Shown in pieces: positions 31,787-42,000 of a DNA stretch of 64,000 nucleotides. The stretch lies in NCBI RefSeq assembly GCF_016745235.1, contig NZ_JAELVM010000003.1, positions 868,001 to 932,000 of the forward strand, given 5' to 3'. The position numbers and the translations under genes were made by a program. The DNA comes from Chryseobacterium endalhagicum. GTDB lineage: Bacteria; Bacteroidota; Bacteroidia; Flavobacteriales; Weeksellaceae. The notes under the pieces are model-generated. The model was not told the DNA's origin, ran no database searches, and was given only the letters and a program-made list of their open reading frames with translations. Every line of letters begins with the position of its first letter. Positions within the stretch are counted from its first letter, which is position 1.

Positions 31787-33376
31787 CTATGGAATAAGAA
31801 CCGGGTTCTGCACCTCGAATTCTTCTGAAGCCGTAAACTGATTTCCGTACATATCAGCTGCTCTCACTTCAAGTTTATGTTTCCCTAATGCAAGTTTCTT
31901 TGGAAAACCGGCAGCCCAGATATGCTTTGACATTTCAGGATTGGAAGGTCTTCTTCCCGGAAATAAATTCTGTGTAGAATCCCATTTGAATACGGAAAGG
32001 GCAAAATTCGGATCTACTGCTTCATCGTACTCCATTTCCTCCCAGTTTCCGTTGTCTATCCTGTATTCTACTTTATCCTTTTTGCTTCCCATAAAGAAGT
32101 TGGCAAGAATTTTCGCAGACGTTTTTGACGGATAAGGAATTACTTTCGGAACATACAGTTTGATCTGATAGTCCTCCGGCTTCCCTGCTGTCTTATATTT
32201 AACTTTATACTGATTATCATTAAAGCTGATGAAAGAATAGCCTTTCGCTGTTCCATCTCTCATCGTGGAAGTAGGAAGTCCCGCATCATCCGGTGTTCCG
32301 GAATACCAGTCTCCACACGTGGTTCCAACATTGTATTCATGAAGGTCTTTTACTCCGTTCCAGCCTGATTTTTTGGTGTAGAAAATCTGCTGCTGAATAT
32401 GGGTATGAGCCGATAAAAGAAGAACGTTTTCAAAAGGATTCAGGAAATCAAATAATTTCTGGCGGTCAGCATTTCTGAAATTGTCTTCGTTGTTATGCTC
32501 CAACGGAATATGGAAAGAGATAACGATCAGTTTGTTTTTATCAACCAGTTTCAGATCGTTCTCAATAAATTTCAGCTGATCCTCACGGAATCCGCCCCAA
32601 TAGCCTTTTCCGTCTCTTGGATCGGGATACAGAATATCATCTAGAATAATAAAATGTACATTTCCGTAATTGAAAGAGTAATTGGCCGGGCCGAAATTAT
32701 GTTCAAAAGTTTCATCTGAAAAACGGTCTTCCTTGGCGTCATAATTCATGTCATGATTTCCCATCACATTGTACCACGGCAGCCCGATCTCTTTCATTAC
32801 ATCCGCGTAAGGTTTCTGAAGACTTAAATTATCACCCACCAGATCTCCAAGACTGATTCCCAGCACTGCATTTTTCTTGGTGTTTTTCACTTCATTCACG
32901 ATGCCTCTTTTGAAATAATCCAGCTCTTTTTCCGTGTAAGGCTGCGGATCTCCAAAAACAAGGATGTCAAAATTTTTACTTTCCTCTTTTTTATAAAGTG
33001 GGAAATTCAGCTCTTTTGGAAGTTCTCCTGTTGGTGCTGTTCCTTTATATTTAAAATCAGACGGTGAACCTTTTGGTTTGTGATGATAATAAAACTGCGG
33101 CAGATTATTCGTGTTCAGAGCAGTCTGGTATCCTGAAGGTTTGATCACAAAGATAGTCTGGTCTTCCTGAACCGGCAGACTGTACCTTCCGTTTTTATCG
33201 GTAAGCACCACCTGGACTCCATTGGAAACGGCAACGCCTTCAATTCCTTTTTCCCGTTTTTCTTTCTTTTGGTTCCTGCTGCTGTCTTCAAACACATATC
33301 CTGAAACAGAATCCTGTGAGAACGCCATCGCTGAAATCAGCACACACGGCATTAAAAGTTTTACTCTTATACTCAT
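31787..33376 (-). CDS. Secreted calcineurin-like metallophosphoesterase
   Basis: Predicted exported phosphoesterase of 529 residues. Signal peptide 1-21 (ISAMAFSQ). The N-terminal Ig-like/carboxypeptidase-regulatory domain is at about 22-105. The metallophosphoesterase core has FGDPQ (141-145), GDLVGDN (177-183), GNHD (206-209), VISFHIPLEHN and SAHTH (about 325). A C-terminal beta-rich domain (about 395-529) matches the three-domain layout of calcineurin-like phosphoesterases with C-terminal domain in Bacteroidota. Last gene of an operon with SusD and SusC homologs (37-base gap). The substrate is probably a phosphate ester captured by that pair. Confidence 0.88.
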   Translation of the reverse strand: MSIRVKLLMPCVLISAMAFSQDSVSGYVFEDSSRNQKKEKREKGIEGVAVSNGVQVVLTDKNGRYSLPVQEDQTIFVIKPSGYQTALNTNNLPQFYYHHKPKGSPSDFKYKGTAPTGELPKELNFPLYKKEESKNFDILVFGDPQPYTEKELDYFKRGIVNEVKNTKKNAVLGISLGDLVGDNLSLQKPYADVMKEIGLPWYNVMGNHDMNYDAKEDRFSDETFEHNFGPANYSFNYGNVHFIILDDILYPDPRDGKGYWGGFREDQLKFIENDLKLVDKNKLIVISFHIPLEHNNEDNFRNADRQKLFDFLNPFENVLLLSAHTHIQQQIFYTKKSGWNGVKDLHEYNVGTTCGDWYSGTPDDAGLPTSTMRDGTAKGYSFISFNDNQYKVKYKTAGKPEDYQIKLYVPKVIPYPSKTSAKILANFFMGSKKDKVEYRIDNGNWEEMEYDEAVDPNFALSVFKWDSTQNLFPGRRPSNPEMSKHIWAAGFPKKLALGKHKLEVRAADMYGNQFTASEEFEVQNPVLIP

Positions 33377-33413
33377 ATCTTTATTCTTTATTCTTTATTC
33401 TTTAATTAAAATT

Positions 33414-34859
33414 CTACTTATTCCACCACATTCTCACATTCACATCATCTCCGCCCATCTGCTGTACTGCTGCCTGGTAATTAGCCGTGTTCAGAACTTT
33501 GGGATTGGGAGGATACATTAATCTCTTTGGCATGGCACCGCCATTCAGAAGACCGCCGTTATCCGGAAGCACAGGGAATCCCGTTCTTCTTTTTTCAAAC
33601 CACTGCTGCTGATCCACAAAGAAAAGGGCAACATATTTCTGAAGCATAATTCTTTCCATATTGGGTTGATAAGCCACATTGGAATTACTGAAATAATTGG
33701 CAGGAACCACAGCTCCCCACTGTTCTATCGCTGCTTTTACACCATTTTCATAATACGTTTGTGCGCTTCCCTGGATAATTCCTTTAAAGGCAAGCTCGGA
33801 CAGGATGAACTGCAGCTCAGCATACGGATACATCAGGATCTTCAGAGGTGCTTTGGCAAGGTTCTGATTAAGATTGGAAGGCTGATAATCGAAGGTTGTT
33901 CCAAAAGGATAACCGGAAGGTGCACCTTTATACCCGATATTTACATTGTTCAGATCTTTGGCCTGGGAGAAGAACATCGCCAGGCGCGGATCATTATTAT
34001 TTTTTAATGTAGATACAAAAAACTCGGACGCAGCTCTTCCCGTGGTAAAATCCTGAGGTCTGGCAATAGGCGGCATCAGAGGAGAAACTCCCGAAATATC
34101 CAGCTTGGCTCCATCAGCATTGCTCTGAAAAATCGGATAGACCGTTGGATTACCGATGATCTCCTGAATTCTCGCATGAACATTCACTTCGCCGTTTTTA
34201 CTTAAAATTCTTGTCAGCAGTCTTAAAGAAAGTGAATTGCAGAATTTTTTCCAGTTGGTAATTCCGTTCGCATCCGATTCCGCCTTGTAAAACAGGTCAT
34301 TTCCTGTAAGCACTTTATTGGTAATAAAAAGGGAATTGGCGGTTTTCAGATCATCCAGCAGTTTTACATAAATATCTTTCTGCCTGTCAAATTTAGGCTG
34401 TAAAATTCCTTCATCAAGTTTCAATGCTTCAGAAAAAGGAATATCGCCATACGTATCGGTCAGGTTGGAATAGATCCATGCATTCAGGACCAAAGCAATG
34501 GCTTCATAGTTTTTGTCGCCTTCATCTATGGCTGCTTTTTTCAGGTCGTCCACCTGCTTCAGCCATCTGTAGGAATTATTCCAGAATCCGGAACCTGTAT
34601 TTTCAGTGATGTAGTAACGGCTCAGCGAGTTTCCTTCATTGGGAAAGTCCAGAGATACCTGCATCAGGTCGAAAGTAAAATCATTAGCCCTGTTATAGCC
34701 TACTGAAGCCATATTATACTGTACCGGAAGCAGCAGGGAGCTGGCCACGGGTGTATTGATCCGGCTCTGGTCTTTATTGATCTCATCGAGATTTCTGTCG
34801 CATGACACAGCAGTTCCCAAAAGCACAAGAAATGCAGATATATAGATAAGTTTTTTCAT
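33414..34859 (-). CDS. SusD/RagB-like nutrient-binding outer-membrane lipoprotein
   Basis: Surface lipoprotein partner of the SusC-like channel. The 481 residues have a lipoprotein signal with lipobox GTAVSC (Cys20), then DRNLDEINKDQSRINTPVAS, typical of the SusD-like family 2. TPR-like helices follow (for example WLKQVDDLKKAAIDEGDKNY, ALVLNAWIYSNLTDTYGDIPF), and the C-terminus reads LMYPPNPKVLNTANYQAAV. It lies 11 bases after the SusC gene and 37 bases before the phosphoesterase. Ligand cannot be deduced; context suggests a phosphorylated compound rather than plain glycan. Confidence 0.92.
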   Translation of the reverse strand: MKKLIYISAFLVLLGTAVSCDRNLDEINKDQSRINTPVASSLLLPVQYNMASVGYNRANDFTFDLMQVSLDFPNEGNSLSRYYITENTGSGFWNNSYRWLKQVDDLKKAAIDEGDKNYEAIALVLNAWIYSNLTDTYGDIPFSEALKLDEGILQPKFDRQKDIYVKLLDDLKTANSLFITNKVLTGNDLFYKAESDANGITNWKKFCNSLSLRLLTRILSKNGEVNVHARIQEIIGNPTVYPIFQSNADGAKLDISGVSPLMPPIARPQDFTTGRAASEFFVSTLKNNNDPRLAMFFSQAKDLNNVNIGYKGAPSGYPFGTTFDYQPSNLNQNLAKAPLKILMYPYAELQFILSELAFKGIIQGSAQTYYENGVKAAIEQWGAVVPANYFSNSNVAYQPNMERIMLQKYVALFFVDQQQWFEKRRTGFPVLPDNGGLLNGGAMPKRLMYPPNPKVLNTANYQAAVQQMGGDDVNVRMWWNK

Positions 34860-34870
34860 TGTTCTGATTT

Positions 34871-37843
34871 TTAAAATTTAACGTTTAACTGTATTCCAAC
34901 TGTTCTTGAAGTAGGCAGCTGCCCCATTTCAATCCCCGGTGTAATGGTAGAATCATCCAGTGTTGCGGCCTCCGGATCAAAGAGTGGAAATTTGGTCCAC
35001 ATCCAAAGGTTTCTTCCGAATAAGGCAAGCGTGATATCCGTAACTTTCAAAGGATCAATAATTGATTTCGGGAAAGAATAAGAAATCCTGGCGTCTCTAA
35101 GCTTGATGAATGAAGTGTCGAATGAATTGGTTTCCACATTGGCTCTTCTGTAATAATCTGCATAATACGTAGGAACGGCAACTCCTTTGGTATTCGTGGA
35201 GAAACTTCCATCCGGATTTTGAACCACGCCCTGCCCTACAATAAGGCCGTTCGGATTATCTCTTCCCCAAAGGGTGTGCTCAAGTTTACCCTGTTCGGAC
35301 ATTTTGTGATGGGACTGGGAATAGGCAATTCCTTTATACTGCCCATCAAATGAGAAACTTAACGTTATATTTTTATATTTAAATTCATTCTGAAGACCGG
35401 CTCTCCATTTCGGATAGGCATTTCCGATCTTTTTCATTTCCGTAGGTTTTGCTGTAAGCCCGTCGCTGCCGTAGATCACCTGTCCGTCCGGAGAATACAT
35501 CAGGCCGTAACCGTACATATCACCCAGCGAACCTCCTACTACAGCATTGTAATAAACCACTCCGCCTACACTTCCGATGGTATAAGGTTCACCGTGGAAT
35601 TCTTCAGGAAGGGAAAGAATTTTATTTCTGTTCATGGACCAGTTGGCGCTGATATTCCACGAGAAGTTTTTATTCTTTACCGGATAGGCATTCAGCGTCA
35701 TTTCAATTCCTCTGTTTCTGATTTCACCGGCATTAATGATCCTTTTATTATACCCGACTTCATACAAGACCGGGATCACAATCGTCTGGTTCCTGGAATT
35801 GTTCTGATAGGCCGTGATATTATAGTTTAATCTGTTTTTAAGGATCGTGAAATCCATTCCTCCTTCGATATTCGTGATCATTTCCGGTTTAAGATCCGGG
35901 TTGGGATACAGCAGCGGAGATTCTACGGAACCTGCAAAAGAGCTGTTCTCATAGTATTTGTCAAGCATATAGTTGTAGGTATCGTTTCCTACTTTTGACC
36001 ATGACAGTCTCAGTTTCCAGAAATTGAACTGGTCCGACTTTATTTTGAATATATCAGACAAAACAAATGATGATGATACTGATGGATAGAAGTAAGACCT
36101 GTTGTGTTTAGGCAGCGTACTGCTCCAGTCGTTTCTGGCAGTCACATCCACAAAAACAAGATCTTTATAACTGAAGTTTGCCAGTGCATAGGTACTGTTT
36201 ACCTGATTATCATTAGGTTTCGGAAGCTTATTATCCAAAGCGACTGCATTGGTGAGCTGATATACGCCTGCTTTATTGAGACCTATCGCCCTGTAGTCGT
36301 TCATGCTCTGCTCATAATACCTGATATTTCCTCCGGCCGAAGCTGTTACGCCAAAATCTCCGAATTTATTTTTATAGGTAAACAAAATATCATTATTCAA
36401 ATCAAAATACCGGATATACTGCTCTCTGTAATAACCTTTCAGATAGTTGGCAGAACTCCACGGCCTTCTCTGGGTACGGAATTCATTGCTCCATTCCAAA
36501 CCGGATTTAAGGGCAACATCAAAGTTTTTTGCCAGCTGGTAATTTACGTTGATATTTCCGGTAATGATCTTTTTATCTGTAGAATTCAGGTTTTCATATG
36601 CAATAACGTAAGGGTTATCGATGTAAGAACTGAAAGGATGGATCTGGTCTACCTGTTCCTGTCCGTTTTTCCAGATAGGTCTGTACCACGCCAGATCTAC
36701 GTTGGGATTCTGGAAGATCATGAAATAGGAGATCGACTGGTTGTTGTACCCTGTAGCCGGAAGGTTATCACTTTTGGTCTGGCTGAAATTCAGTTTGGTC
36801 CCGACTCTCAGCCTGCTGCTCATTTTATGATCAACGGATACGGCAGCATTTAATCTGTCAAAGCCGGTATTCGGCATCATCCATTCATTTTTAAGGTAAG
36901 AAAGAGATGATCTGAAAGCGGTGGTTTCATTAGAATGTTCCAATGACAGACTGTTTGAGTAAGTGGTTCCAACCTGCCAGAAATCTTTAATATTGTTTTT
37001 GTAAGGCCTCCAGAGTTGTCTTTCTTTACCCTGCCCTTCTACCGACGGATCATACTGAAAATAGTACTGCCCGTCAAATTTCGGTCCGAAAGCGCTGCTG
37101 GTAGATCCGGTATTCACTCCATCTGCAGAAGCTCCGTAAGAGTAGTAATAATTTCCGCCTTTATCTTTCTGCATGGTCCCCTGCCCGTACTCATACTGGT
37201 AATCCGGCCATTTAAGAACGGTATCAAAGCTGGTATATGAATTCAGGGTGATCTGAACCTTTCCTTTTTTTGTTTTTCCGGATTTGGTGGTGATCATAAT
37301 GGCTCCCCTGGAACCTCTGGAACCATACAATGCGGATGCACTCGGTCCTTTCAGAACGGTAACGGATTCTATATCATCCGGATTGATGCTGTTGTAGCTG
37401 TCTCCATAATCAATGGGAAGATCGCCTCCCGAACCTGCGCCATAGGCTGAAGTTCCGGTTCCGTTTCTTCTGTCGCTTAAAGGAACACCGTCTACAACGA
37501 TCAGGGCTCCGTTATTGCCCATATTCATCGAAACATCTCCTCTGAGGGTAATGCGGCTGGTTCCCAATGGTCCCGCTCCTGCGGTCTGAACTTTCAGTCC
37601 GGCCACTTTTCCTTCCAATGCCTGTGCCCAGTTGTTGTTCTGGGTTTTGAGGATTTCTTCTGACTTTACAGTCTGGGTAGAGTATCCTAAAGACTTGTCC
37701 TGTCTTTTGATCCCAAGAGCGGTTACCACCACCTCATCAATGCCTCTAACAGTATCTTTTTTTACTTTCTGCTGAGCTGCCAGATTGACGCTGACTAATC
37801 CCAGCAGCGACAAAACCAGCAGTTTTTGTATCTCTTTACGCAT
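34871..37843 (-). CDS. SusC/RagA-like TonB-linked outer-membrane receptor
   Basis: TonB-dependent import channel of 990 residues in the outer membrane. Signal peptide 1-23, then a TonB box-like DEVVVTALGIKRQDKSLGYS (about 36-55), plug domain to about 175 (GVPLSDRRNGTGTSAYG, SVTVLKGPSASALYGSRGSR) and a beta-barrel ending IQLNVKF with terminal Phe. The N-terminal carboxypeptidase-regulatory domain common in SusC proteins is absent, so the plug follows the signal almost directly. First gene of a three-gene operon with SusD and phosphoesterase. Confidence 0.93.
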   Translation of the reverse strand: MRKEIQKLLVLSLLGLVSVNLAAQQKVKKDTVRGIDEVVVTALGIKRQDKSLGYSTQTVKSEEILKTQNNNWAQALEGKVAGLKVQTAGAGPLGTSRITLRGDVSMNMGNNGALIVVDGVPLSDRRNGTGTSAYGAGSGGDLPIDYGDSYNSINPDDIESVTVLKGPSASALYGSRGSRGAIMITTKSGKTKKGKVQITLNSYTSFDTVLKWPDYQYEYGQGTMQKDKGGNYYYSYGASADGVNTGSTSSAFGPKFDGQYYFQYDPSVEGQGKERQLWRPYKNNIKDFWQVGTTYSNSLSLEHSNETTAFRSSLSYLKNEWMMPNTGFDRLNAAVSVDHKMSSRLRVGTKLNFSQTKSDNLPATGYNNQSISYFMIFQNPNVDLAWYRPIWKNGQEQVDQIHPFSSYIDNPYVIAYENLNSTDKKIITGNINVNYQLAKNFDVALKSGLEWSNEFRTQRRPWSSANYLKGYYREQYIRYFDLNNDILFTYKNKFGDFGVTASAGGNIRYYEQSMNDYRAIGLNKAGVYQLTNAVALDNKLPKPNDNQVNSTYALANFSYKDLVFVDVTARNDWSSTLPKHNRSYFYPSVSSSFVLSDIFKIKSDQFNFWKLRLSWSKVGNDTYNYMLDKYYENSSFAGSVESPLLYPNPDLKPEMITNIEGGMDFTILKNRLNYNITAYQNNSRNQTIVIPVLYEVGYNKRIINAGEIRNRGIEMTLNAYPVKNKNFSWNISANWSMNRNKILSLPEEFHGEPYTIGSVGGVVYYNAVVGGSLGDMYGYGLMYSPDGQVIYGSDGLTAKPTEMKKIGNAYPKWRAGLQNEFKYKNITLSFSFDGQYKGIAYSQSHHKMSEQGKLEHTLWGRDNPNGLIVGQGVVQNPDGSFSTNTKGVAVPTYYADYYRRANVETNSFDTSFIKLRDARISYSFPKSIIDPLKVTDITLALFGRNLWMWTKFPLFDPEAATLDDSTITPGIEMGQLPTSRTVGIQLNVKF

Positions 37844-38185
37844 ATCCTTTTTGTTTGCGCAAAATTAAAATTACATTATGGCTATGGTTTTAACATCATT
37901 TTAACATTTATTAAAAGATTATTAAACAAAAGATGAACAGATCCTTAACAACATTGATACACGCCTGATAAACAAGCGTTTAGAGAATTAAGGATTATTA
38001 ATGCCGTTTTATATCATCATTCCTCTAACTTTATTGTCTTTTTTTGATAAAATGTAAAATATTGATTTACAGAATGGAAGATAGAGGAAGGGAGGAAGGA
38101 AGCTATGGTTGGATTCCTAATTTCCGGCAGTGAATAATTCACTATTTCGGCTTTAAAATCTTATTTTATTATTTAAGGCATAAAA
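37844..38185. other. Intergenic region upstream of the susC operon
   Basis: Contains the susC -7 box (37860-37867), AT-rich sequence, and a purine-rich tract around 38080-38105 (GGAAGATAGAGGAAGGGAGG) whose reverse complement resembles 6240-6262. No gene seen. Confidence 0.5.
37860..37867 (-). promoter_or_regulatory. -7 box of the susCD-phosphoesterase operon
   Basis: TAATTTTG on the minus strand, exact TAnnTTTG, 16 bases before the susC ATG. Confidence 0.6.
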
Positions 38186-38215
38186 AAAGCCTGCCTCAGA
38201 ATAGAGACAGGCTTT
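38186..38215 (-). terminator. Terminator after the glycerophosphodiesterase gene
   Basis: AAAGCCTG/CAGGCTTT stem extended by CTC/GAG past one mismatch; a T-run follows on the minus strand. 40 bases beyond the stop. Confidence 0.75.
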
Positions 38216-38254
38216 AGATTTTAGTATTCAGCCTAATTTCTTAGGATACCTCTG

Positions 38255-39001
38255 TTATTTATTTTTCAACTGATCCGGAATATTGGTGGTAATAAAACCG
38301 ATCCCCTGATTTTTCAGTTCCTGATACACTGCTGCATCATTCACTGTCCAGGAATTTGTGATCAGTCCCAGTGCTTTAGCTTCAGAGATCCATGTAGGAT
38401 TTTTCTGGAAAACGCTGTAATGATAATCCATTCCGTCCAGACCTTCATTTTTGATCTGCTCAGGAGAAAGCTCACCGTTCAGATACTGTACTTTGAATTT
38501 CGGTTCCAGCTTTTTGATCTGCTTGCAGATGTTCAGGCTGAAAGAAATATACTCGCTCTGCCCTTCCAGCTTCATATCCTTAATCATTTTAAGGGTTTTC
38601 TGAGTGATCTCGTTTTCGATTTCGGGAGTTTTAGCGGGCTTAATTTCGACAATCAGCTTTAAAGAAGGATCTTTTTTACCCTGCTTCAGATAATCCTTTA
38701 AGGTGGGAAATTTTTCACCGTTAGAAAGTTTCAGCTTCTCCAGTTCCTTGAAAGAAGTTTCGGAGATCTCCATTTCGCCGTGATGCTCATCATGATTGAT
38801 GACAAGAACGCCGTCTTTGGTCATTCTCACATCAAATTCGGATCCGTATATTTTTAATTTCTGGGCATTTTCTAAAGATGCCACAGAATTTTCCGTTGTG
38901 GGCGGCTGGGCCTGGAAATAGCCTCTGTGCGCAATAATCTGGGTTTGTGCCTTCATTACAACTGTGCTTAAAACTGCTAACCCTAAGATAATTTTTTTCA
39001 T
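38255..39001 (-). CDS. Secreted glycerophosphodiester phosphodiesterase
   Basis: Hydrolyses glycerophosphodiesters to glycerol-3-phosphate and an alcohol. The 248 residues have a signal peptide (1-19, VVMKAQ) and a GDPD TIM-barrel: IIAHRGYFQA with TENSVAS (His-Arg and Glu-Asn), SEFDVRMTKDGVLVINHDEH (metal Glu/Asp and catalytic His), LIVEIKP, and C-terminal ITTNIPDQ. It is 61 bases downstream of the Oar-like receptor and followed by a terminator, so the two may be cotranscribed. With the neighbouring metallophosphoesterase this suggests extracellular or periplasmic phosphate-ester breakdown. Confidence 0.9.
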   Translation of the reverse strand: MKKIILGLAVLSTVVMKAQTQIIAHRGYFQAQPPTTENSVASLENAQKLKIYGSEFDVRMTKDGVLVINHDEHHGEMEISETSFKELEKLKLSNGEKFPTLKDYLKQGKKDPSLKLIVEIKPAKTPEIENEITQKTLKMIKDMKLEGQSEYISFSLNICKQIKKLEPKFKVQYLNGELSPEQIKNEGLDGMDYHYSVFQKNPTWISEAKALGLITNSWTVNDAAVYQELKNQGIGFITTNIPDQLKNK

Positions 39002-39062
39002 AATACAATTCGATAATTAAATTAAAAACTTAAAAACGTCTGATAAAGGTAACGTTAAAATA

Positions 39063-42000
39063 TTAAAAGCTGTATTTCGCCCCGATCTGGATCTGGTAAG
39101 GATTTCCGGAAAGTGGTGCCAGACCGCTGGTATTTTTAACGTATTCAAACTGTTTGGTCTCGTGGTTGAATTTGGTTACTCTGTACAACGACATATTACC
39201 GTAAGATTTATTCACGCCCCATTCCTTGTTAAGAAGGTTGGCTACATTGAAAATATCTACAGAAATTTCAAAAGCACCGATTTTTTCAAACTTGATCTTT
39301 TTGGCAACACGCACATCCCATACGCCGAAGAACCCGTTTTTACCCCCGTTACGTTCCGCAATGGCATTATTGTATTTCTCAACATAATCTTTCAGGGCCT
39401 GTCCTACTTCCGGATCATTCAGAAGCGGCTGGGTAATGATTTCCGGGAAAATATAAGCAAGGTCGTTGGAATCCACGAAATCACCGTTGATATTTCCTCC
39501 CGCAGTCACCGAGAAACGCGTTCCTCCGATCCCTGAATAACGTACTCCAAGCGTAAATCCTGCAATGGTAGGCGAGTTACCGTAAACCACGATCTTGTTT
39601 CTGAACTGGTTGTCAGAATAAGTCATCCTTAAATCTCTCGGATCGCTCTGAACCGGAGTGGAAAGGGTGGCCGTATTTGCTACGTTTCCGTTGTATGAAG
39701 TATTGTCTTTGATATCAGACCATGTATAACTTGCCGTGATCTCTCCATCTTTCCAGTACCGGTAGCTGGTATCTACTACAAATGAATACTGGTTCACTTT
39801 ACCGTCACTTACCAGTTCAAGTACTCTTCCGAATTTTTTATTGATTCTTCCTTCTTTCCAGTCGATGCTCACACTTTTATTATCATTATTGATGATGGTA
39901 GAACCCGGAACATACACTCCTCTTCCTCCTTCATTGGCTAAAGTGAAGAACGGATTGGCCATCATGTTTCTGTCATAGTAGAAGTAATTGTTTCTTCCCA
40001 ATGCCATATATCCTGCAATTCCTGCCCTGAATCTTTCATTAAAGAAGTGGGTATAAGAGATATTTGCTTTGTAAACGATTGGAACTTTTGCATCTTTTCC
40101 AGTATAATTGATGGTCGGAATCTGATATTGTGACAATGAAGGAACCGCTCCGTAATTTTCTCTATATCCTGGAAAATCAGGAGTAAGACCTACAGTACCA
40201 GGATTCACATCCACTGTTGCCAGATGTTTTCCGTCGAAAACAAGATTATTGATCACCATGTAGTTGTTGATATCGGAAGAGAAGAGTCCCGCACCAAATT
40301 TCAGGAAATCTTTATTTTCTTCATTGATATTCCAGTCAAACTGAAATCTAGGCTGAACCACAAAAGATTTGATTGTGTTATCCGTTCTGATGCCCATTTC
40401 GTCAAAAAGCTTTTGATTGAATTCAGCTTTCGGATAGCCTCCGTAATCGAATCTCAATCCGGCCATAAAGTCAAGGCCTGTCGCTATTTTGGTCTGAATC
40501 TGCCCATACACTCCGGCATTCCAGATGCTGGATTTTACAGACGGATCATCCATCAAAGGAACTTCTCTGTAGAATCTGTATGGTGTAAGATTGGCAAAAT
40601 TCGTCATTCCCTGAAACTGGAATCTTCCGTTCACTTCACTTCCGTAGATAGATTTTGATCTCGTATACATCAGATCTACCCCAAAAGTATATTTAATTTT
40701 ATCTGTGTTGTAATATAAATTATCTACAATCTGGAATACATTATTCCGGAAACCTTCCTGCCCGAAACGATGTCCTCCGATCTGGATATTGGTTGCTCCA
40801 ACACTGGAAACAACTCCTTCAACCACTGCTCTCGGAACCGTTTTTCCTAACTCACTGTTCTGATAACTGTCCTGGAATGTATATAAATACTGTGCCTTTA
40901 ATTCGTTCGTCAGATTAGGTTTTAAATTTGTTCTTAACGTTAAGAGTAAGCTGTTGTCAAGGTTTTTATCACTTCCGTAAGACTCAAAAAAGTTGATGGC
41001 GGTATTATCCCCCAACCCGTTTTTATTCAGGTCATACGTGAAATTGTTTCTTAAGGTCAATAAGTTTTTTTCGTTGATCTGCCAGTCTAAACGAAGGAAT
41101 CCTGCATCCGAATTTCTCACCCTGTCAAAACTTCCGAACTGCGGCGTATTGGCTACCCCGTATTTAGATCTTGCAATATCCAGAAACTGGTTGAGCGTCT
41201 GCGTTGTGGTATTGAATCTTTTCTCGTCATCTGCAGATTTGATATCTGCAATCTGTAAAGGTCTTGAATCCAGCTGGTGATCCCATGCCACAAAGAAGTG
41301 TAATTTATTCTTAATAATTGGTCCTCCCAATGAAAATCCGAACTGGGAAGTAGAGAAATCGTTCTCCCTTTTATTTCCCCTGATGTCGTATGGACTGGAC
41401 AGCCAGTTGGTTCTTAAGTATTCCCAGGCACTTCCGGAAAATTTATTCGTACCGGATTTGGTAACGGCGCTTACTGTTCCTCCACCGCTTCTACCCAGCG
41501 TTACATCATACTGGTTGGTGGTTATTTTAAATTCACGTACCGCTTCAATGGAAATAGAGAATGGCGCACCGCTTCGGCTGGTTGTAGATCCCGCTGACGT
41601 TGGGTTTTTTGCCGTCATTCCATCGATGGTAAAATTCGTGGAAGATCCCAGCTGTCCGGAAAGGTTTCCATTTTTTCCGCTTAACGGGGACAGTTCTGCA
41701 AGATTGTTGAAATTTCTTCCGTTTACCGGGAGCATGCTGATGTTCTTCGCTGAAATAGCGGTAGCTGCCCCAAGGTTTCCGATCTTGTTTTTAAGATTTC
41801 CGGTAACCACTACTTCTTCTATCTGGTTCTGCTCGCCGCCCAGGCTCATATTCACCGTAACCTGGTCTCCGAAGTTCACGTTGTAGCCTTCTTTTTTCTC
41901 CTCGTTCACGATAATGGTGTACGGACCTCCCAGAGGAATTTCCTTAAAAATATATTCTCCCTTTGAGTTGGTCTCCGTCTCCGTCCTGAACCCTGTAGAC

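Noticed and set aside
36104..36853. 249-codon plus-strand ORF
   Set aside because: Antisense to the SusC barrel region; composition looks like a codon shadow.
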